DNA from: Kaistella antarctica
Lineage (GTDB): Bacteria; Bacteroidota; Bacteroidia; Flavobacteriales; Weeksellaceae
Length of the DNA stretch: 64,000 bases
Assembly: GCF_900109615.1 (NCBI RefSeq)
Contig: NZ_FOIX01000003.1
Span: 248,001 to 312,000 of the forward strand
Direction: 5' to 3'
Shown: in pieces, positions 52,108 through 60,993 of the stretch
Numbering within the stretch: the first letter of the stretch is position 1
How the letters are laid out: each line of letters opens with the position of its first letter
Notes under the pieces: model-generated
The model's database searches: none
What the model was told of the DNA's origin: nothing
What the model saw: the letters and a program-made list of their open reading frames with translations, nothing else
Translations under genes and position numbers: made by a program

Positions 52108-52464
52108 TTTTGCAGGTAGGAGTTTCTAGTTTGCAGGTGGTAGTATTCTGTTTGCAGGTGGTAGTTTCAGCGTTGCAGGTAGGAGTTTCTAGTTTGCAGG
52201 TAGTAGTATTCTATTTGCAGGTGGTAGTATCAGGTTTGCAGGTGGTCGTATCAGACTTGCAGGCGACCGTATCAGGTTTGCGGGTGGTCGTATCAGGTTT
52301 GCGGGTGGCAGTATCAGGTTTGCGGGTGGCAGTATCAGAGTTGCGGGTGGTCGTATCTACTTTGCGGGTGGTCGTATCAGCTTTGCGGGTGGCAGTACCA
52401 GAGTTGCGGGTGGTCGTATCAGCTTTGCGGGTGGTCGTATCAAAGTTGCGGGTGGTCGTATTTA
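52108..52464. repeat. Tandem array of seventeen 21-bp units
   Basis: The unit (N)TTTGC(A/G)GGTGGTNGTATCA repeats 17 times without gaps. Early units have GCAGG and later ones GCGGG, and the last units are more alike. Because 21 is divisible by three, several reading frames stay open, among them one on the minus strand that would read DTTTRKP-type heptads. No start or secretion signal leads into any of these frames. The other DNA of 51961-52585 includes a short GCGAGGT-rich tract at 52061-52100 and the ATGAT-family tract below. Confidence 0.95.
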
Positions 52465-52517
52465 AATTTTAGATTTTAAAATTTAAAGTTGAACATTTGA
52501 AAATAAGCGAATTACCT

Positions 52518-52575
52518 ATCATCGATTATCGATCAACTATCAGCTATCAATTATCATTAATCAAACATCACCAAT
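52518..52575. repeat. ATCGAT-rich tract related to the ATGATNGATC family
   Basis: Words TATCATCGATTATCGATCAA, CTATCAGCTATCAATTATCA and ATCAAACATCACC repeat the vocabulary of the mnmE insertion and of 3844-3890. It ends against the C-terminal end of rlmH. Confidence 0.55.
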
Positions 52576-52585
52576 GACCCCTGCA

Positions 52586-53059
52586 TCAATCGTTGTGATA
52601 TGGTTTGCCTTGCAGAATTTGGTCGGCGCGATAGATTTGTTCCACAAAAAATAAGCGGATCATTTGATGGGTGAAAGTCATTTTTGACAGCGACATTTTT
52701 TCATTGGCGCGTTCGTACATTTCAGCGGAAAAACCATAAGCGCCACCCACGATAATCATTGCTTTTTTTACGGAAGAGCTCATCCAAGCATCAATTTTGG
52801 TGGCGAATTCCCGGCTGCTAAACTGTTTGCCTTTTTCGTCAAGGAGGACAACGATGTCTGAATTTTCTATTAGATTTAAAAACAATTTCCCTTCTTCTTT
52901 TTTAAGTAAATCGGGGCTGAGGTTTTTGGCGTTTTTGACATCTGCGATTTCGAGGACTTCAAAATTCCAATATTTGGGCAGGCGATTTTGATAATATTTA
53001 ACCAGATTGGCTATTTCTTTATCATCGGTCTTGCCCATGCACACTAAATTAATTCGCAT
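52586..53059 (-). CDS. rlmH: RlmH, 23S rRNA pseudouridine-1915 N3-methyltransferase
   Basis: A SPOUT methyltransferase: MRINLVCMGKTDDKEIANLV, the SAM-binding IIVGGAYGF and the C-terminal knot MTFTHQMIRLFFVEQIYRADQILQGKPYHND. The 157-residue length and the YHN end are canonical. It is divergent from the YihY gene across 30 bp in which both -7 boxes lie. Confidence 0.95.
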   Translation of the reverse strand: MRINLVCMGKTDDKEIANLVKYYQNRLPKYWNFEVLEIADVKNAKNLSPDLLKKEEGKLFLNLIENSDIVVLLDEKGKQFSSREFATKIDAWMSSSVKKAMIIVGGAYGFSAEMYERANEKMSLSKMTFTHQMIRLFFVEQIYRADQILQGKPYHND

Positions 53060-53063
53060 TTGT

Positions 53064-53084
53064 TATCTTTGTTTTGCAAATATA
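53064..53084. promoter_or_regulatory. Overlapping divergent -7 boxes of rlmH and the YihY gene
   Basis: TATCTTTG (53064-53071, plus strand) serves the YihY gene and TATATTTG (53084-53077, minus strand) serves rlmH. Each predicted transcription start falls close to the other promoter's -7 box, so the two promoters should compete. Confidence 0.65.
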
Positions 53085-53089
53085 AATTA

Positions 53090-54088
53090 ATGGGCATTAA
53101 AACTCCACACTTCATCATCAAAATAAAAGACTTTCTGGATGAGATTCATATTCCCTTTTTAGGGATTTCTCTTTGGAAAATGTTTGAAATTTATGGGCAA
53201 GGTGTCTTCAAAATGCAAATCGGACGAAGTGCCGCAAGTATTTCCTGGAGTTTCTTTTTAAGTTTATTTCCTTTTATTCTCTTTTTACTTTCACTGCTAC
53301 CATATCTTCCGCATTACGATAAATTGCAGTTTTATATTTTCGAAGTGGCCATGCAGAACATCTTACCTGCGAATATGCAAAGCGATGTGAGCGAATATAT
53401 TCAGGGTTTCATTATGCCGAATATTAAAAACATTAGCAATATGACCATTGTGTTTGCCATGGTTTTTGCGGTTAATGGAACACATTCGTTGATTAACGGA
53501 TTTAATATTAACACCAACTTACAGCGAGGCCTTGTTAAGGAATTTTTTGTGGCTTTCCTGATTACGATTGCTTTTATCTTGCTGATTCTGGCTTCCTTAT
53601 TAGGAGTTTACTACAGTGAAGTGGTGCTGAAACTATTTACGCCAGAAATTAATATTTCCTGGCTGGTGAATAATATGTCGAAAATAATTGGATTTATTTC
53701 TTTTCCTATCTTCTATTTTATTTTACTGGCGCTTTTTTACTGGGTAGGTTGTTTGAAGATTACGACTTTCAAACAAGCCGTTCCAGGAGCAATTTTAACT
53801 ACCATTTTATTTGTATTGCTGACGTATTTCTTTGCAATTTATGTAAGAAATTTTGCTAGGTATAATGTTCTTTACGGATCGATCGGAACGATTATTTTGG
53901 TGATGGTTTGGGTGAATATCAATATCATTTTGATTCTTTTAGGAAACGAATTGAATATTGCCATCAAGAAAGTTCGGGTTGATAAAATGATCGCGGAAGA
54001 AATGACAGCTAATGATTTAAAGTTCGATTCTGATTTGATTATTAATGCTGATGAGCTTGATGAACGCCATCATATTAAGGTCGAATAA
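53090..54088 (+). CDS. YihY/BrkB-family inner membrane protein
   Basis: A six-helix integral membrane protein. It has the family motifs GRSAASISWSFFLSLFPFILFLLSLLPYLP and ...VPGAILTTILFVLLTYFFAIYVRNFARYNVLYGSIGTIILVMVWVNINIILILLGNELN. The family is sometimes named ribonuclease BN, but that activity belongs to another protein; its role is unknown. A TTG 30 bp upstream is rejected because ATG 53090 follows the promoter box. Confidence 0.9.
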   Translation: MGIKTPHFIIKIKDFLDEIHIPFLGISLWKMFEIYGQGVFKMQIGRSAASISWSFFLSLFPFILFLLSLLPYLPHYDKLQFYIFEVAMQNILPANMQSDVSEYIQGFIMPNIKNISNMTIVFAMVFAVNGTHSLINGFNINTNLQRGLVKEFFVAFLITIAFILLILASLLGVYYSEVVLKLFTPEINISWLVNNMSKIIGFISFPIFYFILLALFYWVGCLKITTFKQAVPGAILTTILFVLLTYFFAIYVRNFARYNVLYGSIGTIILVMVWVNINIILILLGNELNIAIKKVRVDKMIAEEMTANDLKFDSDLIINADELDERHHIKVE

Positions 54089-54106
54089 GTAACTTTAAAA
54101 CAAAAA

Positions 54107-54145
54107 AAACACCCTTGATTAGAAATAATTAAGGGTGTTTTATTT
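54107..54145. terminator. Bidirectional terminator between YihY and nhaA
   Basis: AAAACACCCTT (54107-54117) and AAGGGTGTTTT (54131-54141) form an 11-bp stem in the gap between converging genes. Confidence 0.85.
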
Positions 54146-54169
54146 TAAAGAGGAAGAAAAGACTAATTC

Positions 54170-55354
54170 TTAATCTTCCAATTCTGCTAAAACTTCTTTC
54201 TTCTTGCCGATATACTTTAACAAAGTAAAACCTGCTATTCCAGAAATAATGGACGCTACCAGGATGGCAAACTTGGCTTCATCTTGAATTTCGGCATGGC
54301 CTTTAAAGGAAAGTAGAGCGATGAATATCGACATGGTAAATCCAATCCCTGCCAATAAACCAGCACCCAGCATTTGAGACCAGGAACTTTTATCGGGCAG
54401 ATCGCTGATTTTTAGTTTAATGAAAATCCAGGAAAATAGATTGATGCCAATGATTTTCCCAAAGACCAATCCGAAAATAATTCCGTAGCCGAAGTTGGTA
54501 AAAAGACCATCGACCATGCCTTCTTTAAAGGTGATATTGGTATTGGATAAAGCGAAAATCGGCATGATGAGAAAGTTGACGGGCAAATGTAATTTCTGCT
54601 CCATTTTCTCTAAAGGTGAAATTTCTGTCACCGAAACATTTGTCGGAACTGTGAAGGCAAGTAAGACTCCCGCAATCGTAGCGTGGATGCCCGAATGATG
54701 CATGAAATACCACAAGAAAAGTCCGGGGATGATGTAGAAAATATGTTTCTTGAATTTGAAGACATTGAGTAAGATTAGGATCACCACCATTAAAGCACTC
54801 AGTCCTAAATAATCCCAATGAAGCTGGTCGGTATAGAAGATCGCGATAACCATAATTGCACCCAAATCATCTACAATGGCGAGGGCGGCAAGAAATATTT
54901 TTAAAGATAACGGCGCGCGTTTCCCCAACATCGAGATAATCGCGAGCGAGAACGCAATGTCAGTTGCCATCGGGATTGCCCAGCCATCTGCATATTCAGT
55001 TCCTTTATTAAAGAAATAATAAATTAAGCCTGGTACAACCATTCCGCCGACTGCCGCGATAATTGGTAGAGAAGCTGATTTGAAAGTGGAAAGTTCACCT
55101 TCAACAATCTCTCTCTTAATTTCTAAACCGACGAGCAAAAAGAAAATGGCCATCAAGCCATCATTTATCCAAACGCTTAGCGAGTAATTAAGTTGAAAGA
55201 TATCGGTACCGATTTTAGTATCGAGTAAATTTTGAAAGGCAACTCCGAGCGAAGAATTTGCGACAAATAGCGAGATGAGCACGCAAAGTATGAGTAGAAA
55301 TCCTGAGGATTGGGAACTGTGTAGGAATTTTCTGAAATAGGTCGTTATAAGCAT
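54170..55354 (-). CDS. nhaA: NhaA Na+/H+ antiporter
   Basis: NhaA exchanges two protons for one sodium ion and governs pH and salt balance. The key Asp pair lies in ALAIVDDLGAI, and the MATDIAFSLAIISMLGKRAPLSLKIFL block and WINDGLMAIFFLLVGLEIKREIVEGEL are typical. About 11-12 membrane segments and a 394-residue length agree with the family. The start at MLITTYFRKF is plausible. It follows the RelA/SpoT gene on the same strand by 21 bp and may share its transcript. Confidence 0.94.
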   Translation of the reverse strand: MLITTYFRKFLHSSQSSGFLLILCVLISLFVANSSLGVAFQNLLDTKIGTDIFQLNYSLSVWINDGLMAIFFLLVGLEIKREIVEGELSTFKSASLPIIAAVGGMVVPGLIYYFFNKGTEYADGWAIPMATDIAFSLAIISMLGKRAPLSLKIFLAALAIVDDLGAIMVIAIFYTDQLHWDYLGLSALMVVILILLNVFKFKKHIFYIIPGLFLWYFMHHSGIHATIAGVLLAFTVPTNVSVTEISPLEKMEQKLHLPVNFLIMPIFALSNTNITFKEGMVDGLFTNFGYGIIFGLVFGKIIGINLFSWIFIKLKISDLPDKSSWSQMLGAGLLAGIGFTMSIFIALLSFKGHAEIQDEAKFAILVASIISGIAGFTLLKYIGKKKEVLAELED

Positions 55355-55375
55355 AAAGATTATTTAGAGGTGTGA

Positions 55376-57580
55376 TTACATTCGTTTTACACGAGAAACA
55401 CCATTAATGTTTTTGAGTTGTTTGAAAGTTTCATCGAGCTGGCTTCTATTTCTGACTTCCAGATTGATGCTTCCTAAGAAGACGCCATTGTTCGATTCAA
55501 TCGACATGCTTTTCATATCCATGTTCATATTGTTGCTGATGACGGCGGTTATATCGTTGATCATTCCCATTCGATCGAGACCTTCAATTTCGATTTTGAT
55601 TCTGTTCTTAAAGCTTTCTTCATTCACCCATTTTGCCGATAGGACTCTATAATCGTACTGAGCACGCAGGTTGATGGCATTGGGACAACCATCATTATGA
55701 ACTTTAATTCCATCTGAAATCGTGATGAAGCCGAAGATACGATCGCCAGGAATTACGGTACAGCATTTTGCATAAGAATAATCGAGTTTTTCTTCGTCCT
55801 TGCCAAAAACAATCATGTCTAGATTGGTTTGAGGAGCTTCTGTAAACACATCATTTTTAGTCGGCGACTTGCGGAACCGTTGCATAATATTACTGAAGAT
55901 CCCTTTGCCTTCGGTATATTTTTTAATATCACCGATATCTAAATCGCCGTTTTGAAATTTCAGAAATAACTCCTGTGAACTTTTCAAATCAAAAAACTTC
56001 TGCATTTTGTTCAGCTCCTCATCATTAAATTGAAGTTTCGCATGACGCATTTTCCTTTGCAAAGTTTCCTTGCCTTCATCAACCAAAAAGTTTTTTTCTG
56101 AATTCAGAATGGCTTTTATTTTTGATTTGGCTTTTGACGTTACCACAAAATCTAACCAGTCTAATTTTGGTTTCTGATTTTGAGAAGATAAAATATCGAC
56201 TTGATCGCCATTTAACAAAACATAAGAAATGGGAACTAATTTTCCGTTGACTTTCGCGCCCAAACATTTTGTGCCTAAATCTGAGTGAACAGAAAAAGCG
56301 AAGTCGAGCGCCGTGGAGCCGATTGGTAAAATCTTGACTTCTCCTTTTGGCGTAAAGACGAAAACCTCTTTTGAGTATAAATTAAGTTTAATGTCATCCA
56401 GAAGTTCTGTAGTAGAAAGGGATTCTTGATTTTCTAAAACTTCGCGAATTTCGGTTACCCATAATTCAAAGTTTTTTTCATCAGAACTTTGGCGAAATCC
56501 TTCTTTATATTTGTAATGAGCCGCCACACCTTTTTCAGCGATATCGTCCATTCTTTCGGAGCGGATTTGAACTTCGATCCATTTTTTGTCGGGACCCAAA
56601 ATCGTAAGATGCAAACTTTCATAACCGGTAGAACGCGGTTGCGAAATCCAGTCACGCATTCGCTGAGGATTGCTGTGATAAAGGTCGGTAACGATAGAAT
56701 ATATTTTCCAGGCAAGAAATTTCTCGTTCTTTGCGTCTGATTTATAAATAATTCTAATGGCGTAATTATCGAAAACTTCATCAAAGGAAACGCCTTGTTT
56801 AAGCATTTTCCGATAGATGGAGGAAATGGCTTTTGCGCGACCTTTGATCGAAACATTAAGGTTTTCATCTTCTAACTGTTCGAAAACTTCGTTTCTAAAT
56901 TCTTCAATATATTTTTCGCGACTTTCTTTGGCCACTTCTAACTTCCCAGAAATATCCAGATAAACTTCGGAATTATTAAATTTTAAAGATAAATCCTCTA
57001 GTTCAGATTTGATGTTGTATAAACCCAAACGATGGGCAAGAGGCGCATAAATGTAAACCGTTTCTGAAGCTATTTTTTTTTGCTTCTCGGGCGTCATGCT
57101 TTCCAGCGTGCGCATATTGTGAAGCCTGTCCGCAATTTTAATTAAAATAACACGGAAATCTTCCGACAGGGTTAATAAAAGTTTACGGTAATTTTCAGAT
57201 TGTATAGAAATGTTTTGATGGTTCATGACCGAAATCTTGGTCAGACCATTTACAATGTCGGCGATTTTTTTGCCGAATATTTTGTTGAGATCTTCGTAGG
57301 TGTAATCAGAATCTTCAATCACATCGTGAAGGAGCGCACAGGCAATGGACGTTGCGCCCAAACCGATTTCGTTGGCCACGATTTTTGCAACCTCAATCGG
57401 ATGATAGATATAAGGTTCGCCCGTTTTTCTTCGCTGGTCTTTGTGAGCATCTAAGGCAATATCAAAAGCTTTTCGGATGAGTTTATTTTTTTCTTCATCC
57501 AAATTGCGGTAGGTATTTGTGATCAGATCTTTATACCGTGCGAGAATTTCTTTATTTTCCTGTTCTAAATCGTAAACCAT
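55376..57580 (-). CDS. RelA/SpoT-family bifunctional (p)ppGpp synthetase/hydrolase
   Basis: The enzyme has the order HD hydrolase, synthetase, TGS, zinc-finger-like and ACT domains. The HD pair is in LLHDVIED (near residues 85-86) and the HPIEVAKIV helix is close by, so hydrolysis should be active. The synthetase region carries GRAKAISSIYRKM and STGYESLHLTI. TGS is around TALDFAFSVHSDLGTKCLGAKVNGK, a CCTVIPGD element follows, and ACT ends the protein. The 734-residue length is standard. It is the stringent-response alarmone enzyme; no second one is in the window. Near-consensus TATTTTCG lies upstream of the start. Confidence 0.95.
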   Translation of the reverse strand: MVYDLEQENKEILARYKDLITNTYRNLDEEKNKLIRKAFDIALDAHKDQRRKTGEPYIYHPIEVAKIVANEIGLGATSIACALLHDVIEDSDYTYEDLNKIFGKKIADIVNGLTKISVMNHQNISIQSENYRKLLLTLSEDFRVILIKIADRLHNMRTLESMTPEKQKKIASETVYIYAPLAHRLGLYNIKSELEDLSLKFNNSEVYLDISGKLEVAKESREKYIEEFRNEVFEQLEDENLNVSIKGRAKAISSIYRKMLKQGVSFDEVFDNYAIRIIYKSDAKNEKFLAWKIYSIVTDLYHSNPQRMRDWISQPRSTGYESLHLTILGPDKKWIEVQIRSERMDDIAEKGVAAHYKYKEGFRQSSDEKNFELWVTEIREVLENQESLSTTELLDDIKLNLYSKEVFVFTPKGEVKILPIGSTALDFAFSVHSDLGTKCLGAKVNGKLVPISYVLLNGDQVDILSSQNQKPKLDWLDFVVTSKAKSKIKAILNSEKNFLVDEGKETLQRKMRHAKLQFNDEELNKMQKFFDLKSSQELFLKFQNGDLDIGDIKKYTEGKGIFSNIMQRFRKSPTKNDVFTEAPQTNLDMIVFGKDEEKLDYSYAKCCTVIPGDRIFGFITISDGIKVHNDGCPNAINLRAQYDYRVLSAKWVNEESFKNRIKIEIEGLDRMGMINDITAVISNNMNMDMKSMSIESNNGVFLGSINLEVRNRSQLDETFKQLKNINGVSRVKRM

Positions 57581-57716
57581 TTGTTAGAGCCAATTAGGTC
57601 ACGAAAATAAGGAAAAAAAGTGCAATACCACGGGTTAAATCAAAAAAATCGTGTAAAGATTTTTAGACTTTAGAGGGACATTTTTGGTTGAAATAATACC
57701 GCTATAATGAGGATCT

Positions 57717-58163
57717 CTAGTCGACTTTAGAATTTCCAAAGAGGACTTCGGCATTCATCCCGGTAGATTGTCCGCGATAATGAAGACGCGGCGATTTGTA
57801 AATTTCTGCTTTCGCCCGAAGAGAAACAATTCTCTTTAAGTAATCTAGTGACAGAGCATCACTGAATTTAATATTCTCAAAATAGTTCTGATGAATGCAA
57901 TGATGAAAGGCAAATACTTTCTTAGCCTTCTCAATCTGGTCGGCAGTTTTTACTTTTACGCTAACGACTAAACTGTCATCTTCAAGTTTGGTTTTGTCTT
58001 TAAAAAAATACTGCCAGATGGAAGTTTTTATTTCTTTGGTAACTTCCTCATCATGCAGGTAGATGATGAAATCTGAATCTTGAAAACCTGCATTTTGTAA
58101 ATCGGTGGAAAGGTTTCCCGCTTGACTTTGGCTTTTAAATAAGCCAGTGATAATTGATGCCAT
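57717..58163 (-). CDS. Hypothetical protein with stress-protein-like N-terminus
   Basis: A 148-residue soluble protein beginning MASIITGLFKSQSQAGNLSTDLQNAGFQDSDFIIYLHDEEV. The opening resembles the helix-strand motif of general stress protein 17M-like and heat-induced Bacteroidota proteins, but I would not assign it. It is monocistronic and divergent from dacB. Confidence 0.6.
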   Translation of the reverse strand: MASIITGLFKSQSQAGNLSTDLQNAGFQDSDFIIYLHDEEVTKEIKTSIWQYFFKDKTKLEDDSLVVSVKVKTADQIEKAKKVFAFHHCIHQNYFENIKFSDALSLDYLKRIVSLRAKAEIYKSPRLHYRGQSTGMNAEVLFGNSKVD

Positions 58164-58303
58164 TGGTTTTATATTTAAAGTTATGGTACAAAGTTTACGA
58201 AATTAATGTGAATTATGCAAGTTAATCTGATGGTTGTTGTGTTATTCTAAAACGTAATTCAATTCACTCTTCAATTTTTCAAACATTAAATTTTTTATTT
58301 CTT

Positions 58304-58311
58304 TATATTTG
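58304..58311 (+). promoter_or_regulatory. -7 box of dacB
   Basis: TATATTTG matches TAnnTTTG, 17 nt before the ATG at 58329. This favours that ATG over the GTG at 58323. Confidence 0.6.
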
Positions 58312-58328
58312 AAAATAAAAAAGTGATT

Positions 58329-59702
58329 ATGAAGAAGTTGATGCCTTTCATTCTATTGATTTCTCAATTATATTTTACGCAGAACGTTGCGCAGAATTTA
58401 GATGCGGCGACAAAGAAATTATTAGCATCTGCGCCAGCCTATTCCGCAAATGTTTCGATTTATGTGGCTGATGAAAATGGCAATTTCATTTACGAAAATA
58501 ATGGAAATAAAGGATTATCCAGCGCATCGACGCAAAAGATATTTACGGCCGCGGCGGCTTTGGAAACTTTGGGTAACGATTTTCAATATGTCACCACTGC
58601 TTCTTATTCAGGAAAAGTTTCTGGCGGAAATTTAGAGGGAAATCTTTTCATCACTTCTACAGGTGATCCCACTTTGGGAAGCTGGAGATATGACGGTTAC
58701 AAACCTGAAAATTTTAAGCAAAAATTAATTCAGTCTATCAAGGAAAAAGGTATTTCAAAAATAGTTGGCGATTTAATCATCGATGATTCGTACTTCGATT
58801 TTCAAACCATACCTGGCGGCTGGGCGTGGAACGATTTAGGAAATTATTATGGCGCCGGAGTTTGGGGCGTCAACTGGCGCGAAAATCAGTTTGATATGCA
58901 AATGGCCGGCGGCGAAATTAAAAATTTAAATATTGACTTACCGAATGTGACTTGGGTGAATGAAATTAAAACTGGTGGAAGTTCGGATCAAAGTCTGATA
59001 TTCACTGCGCCTCACTCGGATGTTGCCTATATCAATGGTATATTGCCGGCTAAAGCGATGACTGTTTCGGGTGCAACGCCTAATCCACCTTTTACTTTAG
59101 GGCACGAAATAAAAAACTGGTTTCAGGAAGCTGGAATTGAATTTATGGGAAAAGTGACGTCAACGTCGCAGCAGAAAATTACTGGTGAGAAAATCTCTTC
59201 TGCGCCTAAAAGTAATCTTTTGCTAGAGTATCAATCGCCGACTTTAGATAAAATAATTTTTTGGTTTATGCGAAAAAGTGTGAACTTTTATGGAGAGACT
59301 TTAATTAAAACTTTAGGAAAAGAAAAAAAAAATGAAGGCAGTTTTAATGCTGGAATCTCTTACTTGAAAGATTTTTGGAAAGCGAAAGGAATTAACTCGG
59401 CAATGATTAATTTTGCTGATGGAAGCGGACTTTCACCGCAAAATTATGTATCTGCCAGAGCGGAAGTTCAGTCTTTATTATACAGTAAAAAACAACCTTG
59501 GTTTAATGAGTTTTTTGATGGATTCCCAACGCAAGGAAACGGCATGAAAATGAAAAGTGGAACGATGAAAAACACCAAAACTTTCGCGGGTTATCATACT
59601 TCTAAGGACGGTAAAAAATACGTATTCGCGATCATTATCAATAATTATCAAGGCGGGAATAGCAGTGATGCTTTGTATCAGGTTCTGAATGTTTTAAAAT
59701 AA
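58329..59702 (+). CDS. dacB: D-Ala-D-Ala carboxypeptidase/endopeptidase (PBP4 type)
   Basis: A periplasmic class C penicillin-binding protein that trims or cuts peptidoglycan crosslinks. The signal peptide precedes the SxxK motif STQK (Ser67, Lys70), an SVN motif in RKSVNFYGE and a KSG in KMKSGTMKNT. The long insertion domain between SxxK and SxN, typical of DacB, is present. The 457-residue length is normal. A histidine kinase gene begins 7 bp after the stop, so they are probably co-transcribed. Confidence 0.93.
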   Translation: MKKLMPFILLISQLYFTQNVAQNLDAATKKLLASAPAYSANVSIYVADENGNFIYENNGNKGLSSASTQKIFTAAAALETLGNDFQYVTTASYSGKVSGGNLEGNLFITSTGDPTLGSWRYDGYKPENFKQKLIQSIKEKGISKIVGDLIIDDSYFDFQTIPGGWAWNDLGNYYGAGVWGVNWRENQFDMQMAGGEIKNLNIDLPNVTWVNEIKTGGSSDQSLIFTAPHSDVAYINGILPAKAMTVSGATPNPPFTLGHEIKNWFQEAGIEFMGKVTSTSQQKITGEKISSAPKSNLLLEYQSPTLDKIIFWFMRKSVNFYGETLIKTLGKEKKNEGSFNAGISYLKDFWKAKGINSAMINFADGSGLSPQNYVSARAEVQSLLYSKKQPWFNEFFDGFPTQGNGMKMKSGTMKNTKTFAGYHTSKDGKKYVFAIIINNYQGGNSSDALYQVLNVLK

Positions 59703-59709
59703 AATTTTA

Positions 59710-60876
59710 ATGAAGAAAAGAGGAATTTTTTCCAAACTCAATAACTGGATTATTTATATTCTACTTACTGTCGCGGTCGCAGCAGTTGTTGTGGCTTCGG
59801 TGGTTCTAATCGATTATTTGCGTAAAGAAGAAATTAAAAGAATTGAGCTTTTTGCAACGACGATTAAATATCAGCAAAATGAAATCATCGAAGATCCGAT
59901 GACCTTGGAATTAATTTTACAGATTAATAAAACCAATAATACCATTCCTGTAATTGTTACGGACAAGGATAAAAAACCGCTGGGTGTGGATTTTCAGAGA
60001 AATATTCCAATGAACATTCAGAATGATCCGAAGAAAATGGTGGCGCTGGTTAATAGAATGGCGAGTTCATATAGACCAATTGAATTACAAATGCCAGATG
60101 GAAATAACCAATATGTTTATTATACCAACTCAGATTTACTCAATAATTTGCGGTACTCACCTTATATATTAGGTTCATTAATCTTGGCTTATATTTTCTT
60201 TTCATTTTGGTTTTTGCGAACCATTAAAAAAACTGATGAAGGTTATGTTTGGGCGGGTTTGGCTAAAGAAACGGCCCATCAGATTGGGACACCATTATCG
60301 TCAATGATTGGTTGGATTGAAATTCTGCGCATGGAAAACGAAAACAGTGTTGGTGTAAAGGAAATTGAAAACGACATCAATCGCCTGAAAACTATTTCGG
60401 AAAGGTTTTCTAAAATTGGATCTGTTCCCGAACTTAATGATCTTAATATCAACGAAACCATTCAACAAAATTACGATTATCTGAAATCGAGAATTTCCAG
60501 GAAAGTAAGTTTCATGCTGATTCTTCCCAAAGAACAATTGCTGATTCCACATAATCGAATTCTACTAAGCTGGGTGATTGAAAATATTGTGAAAAATGCG
60601 GTGGATGCCATGCGAGGAGAAGGTCGCCTGGAAATCGAACTCTACGAAAAAGCCAAAAACATTGTTATTGATATTAAAGATTCTGGCTCGGGGCTGACGA
60701 GAAATCAGGCTCGAAATGTTTTCAAAGCAGGATATTCCACAAAAAAGAGAGGTTGGGGCTTAGGATTATCGTTAGCGAAAAGAGTTATTAAAGAATACCA
60801 CCGTGGGGATATTAAAATCGCCTTAACTGAAGTAGGTGTCGGGACTACTTTTAGAATAAGTATGAAAAATCCTTAA
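59710..60876 (+). CDS. Membrane sensor histidine kinase, orphan
   Basis: An N-terminal membrane segment (WIIYILLTVAVAAVVVASVVLIDYL), about 120 residues of external sensor and a second membrane segment (YSPYILGSLILAYIFFSFWFL) precede the dimerisation helix. Its H-box is AKETAHQIGTPLSSMIGWIEIL (His near 190), a variant with His-Gln-Ile-Gly replacing the usual His-Glu/Asp-Phe/Leu-Lys/Arg. The ATPase motifs NIVKNAVDAM, DSGSGL and GWGLGLSLAKR follow. No response regulator is adjacent. Linkage to dacB (7 bp) hints at envelope sensing. Confidence 0.88.
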   Translation: MKKRGIFSKLNNWIIYILLTVAVAAVVVASVVLIDYLRKEEIKRIELFATTIKYQQNEIIEDPMTLELILQINKTNNTIPVIVTDKDKKPLGVDFQRNIPMNIQNDPKKMVALVNRMASSYRPIELQMPDGNNQYVYYTNSDLLNNLRYSPYILGSLILAYIFFSFWFLRTIKKTDEGYVWAGLAKETAHQIGTPLSSMIGWIEILRMENENSVGVKEIENDINRLKTISERFSKIGSVPELNDLNINETIQQNYDYLKSRISRKVSFMLILPKEQLLIPHNRILLSWVIENIVKNAVDAMRGEGRLEIELYEKAKNIVIDIKDSGSGLTRNQARNVFKAGYSTKKRGWGLGLSLAKRVIKEYHRGDIKIALTEVGVGTTFRISMKNP

Positions 60877-60993
60877 ATTTTATTTTCAAAGAAATATTTT
60901 CAATCAATTAGGGTTAAAAGACCCTCCGTTATTCTTAACAATTTCAATCTAAATTGTATAAATTCGTAGGAATAACCTAAAAACTAATTGATT

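Noticed and set aside
52108..52464. CRISPR array
   Set aside because: Units follow without spacers and differ gradually; there is no repeat-spacer alternation and no cas gene.
52104..52472. Plus-strand ORF of 122 codons made of LRVVVS-type heptads
   Set aside because: It exists only because the 21-bp unit is divisible by three. No signal, promoter or start context; treated as a tandem repeat.
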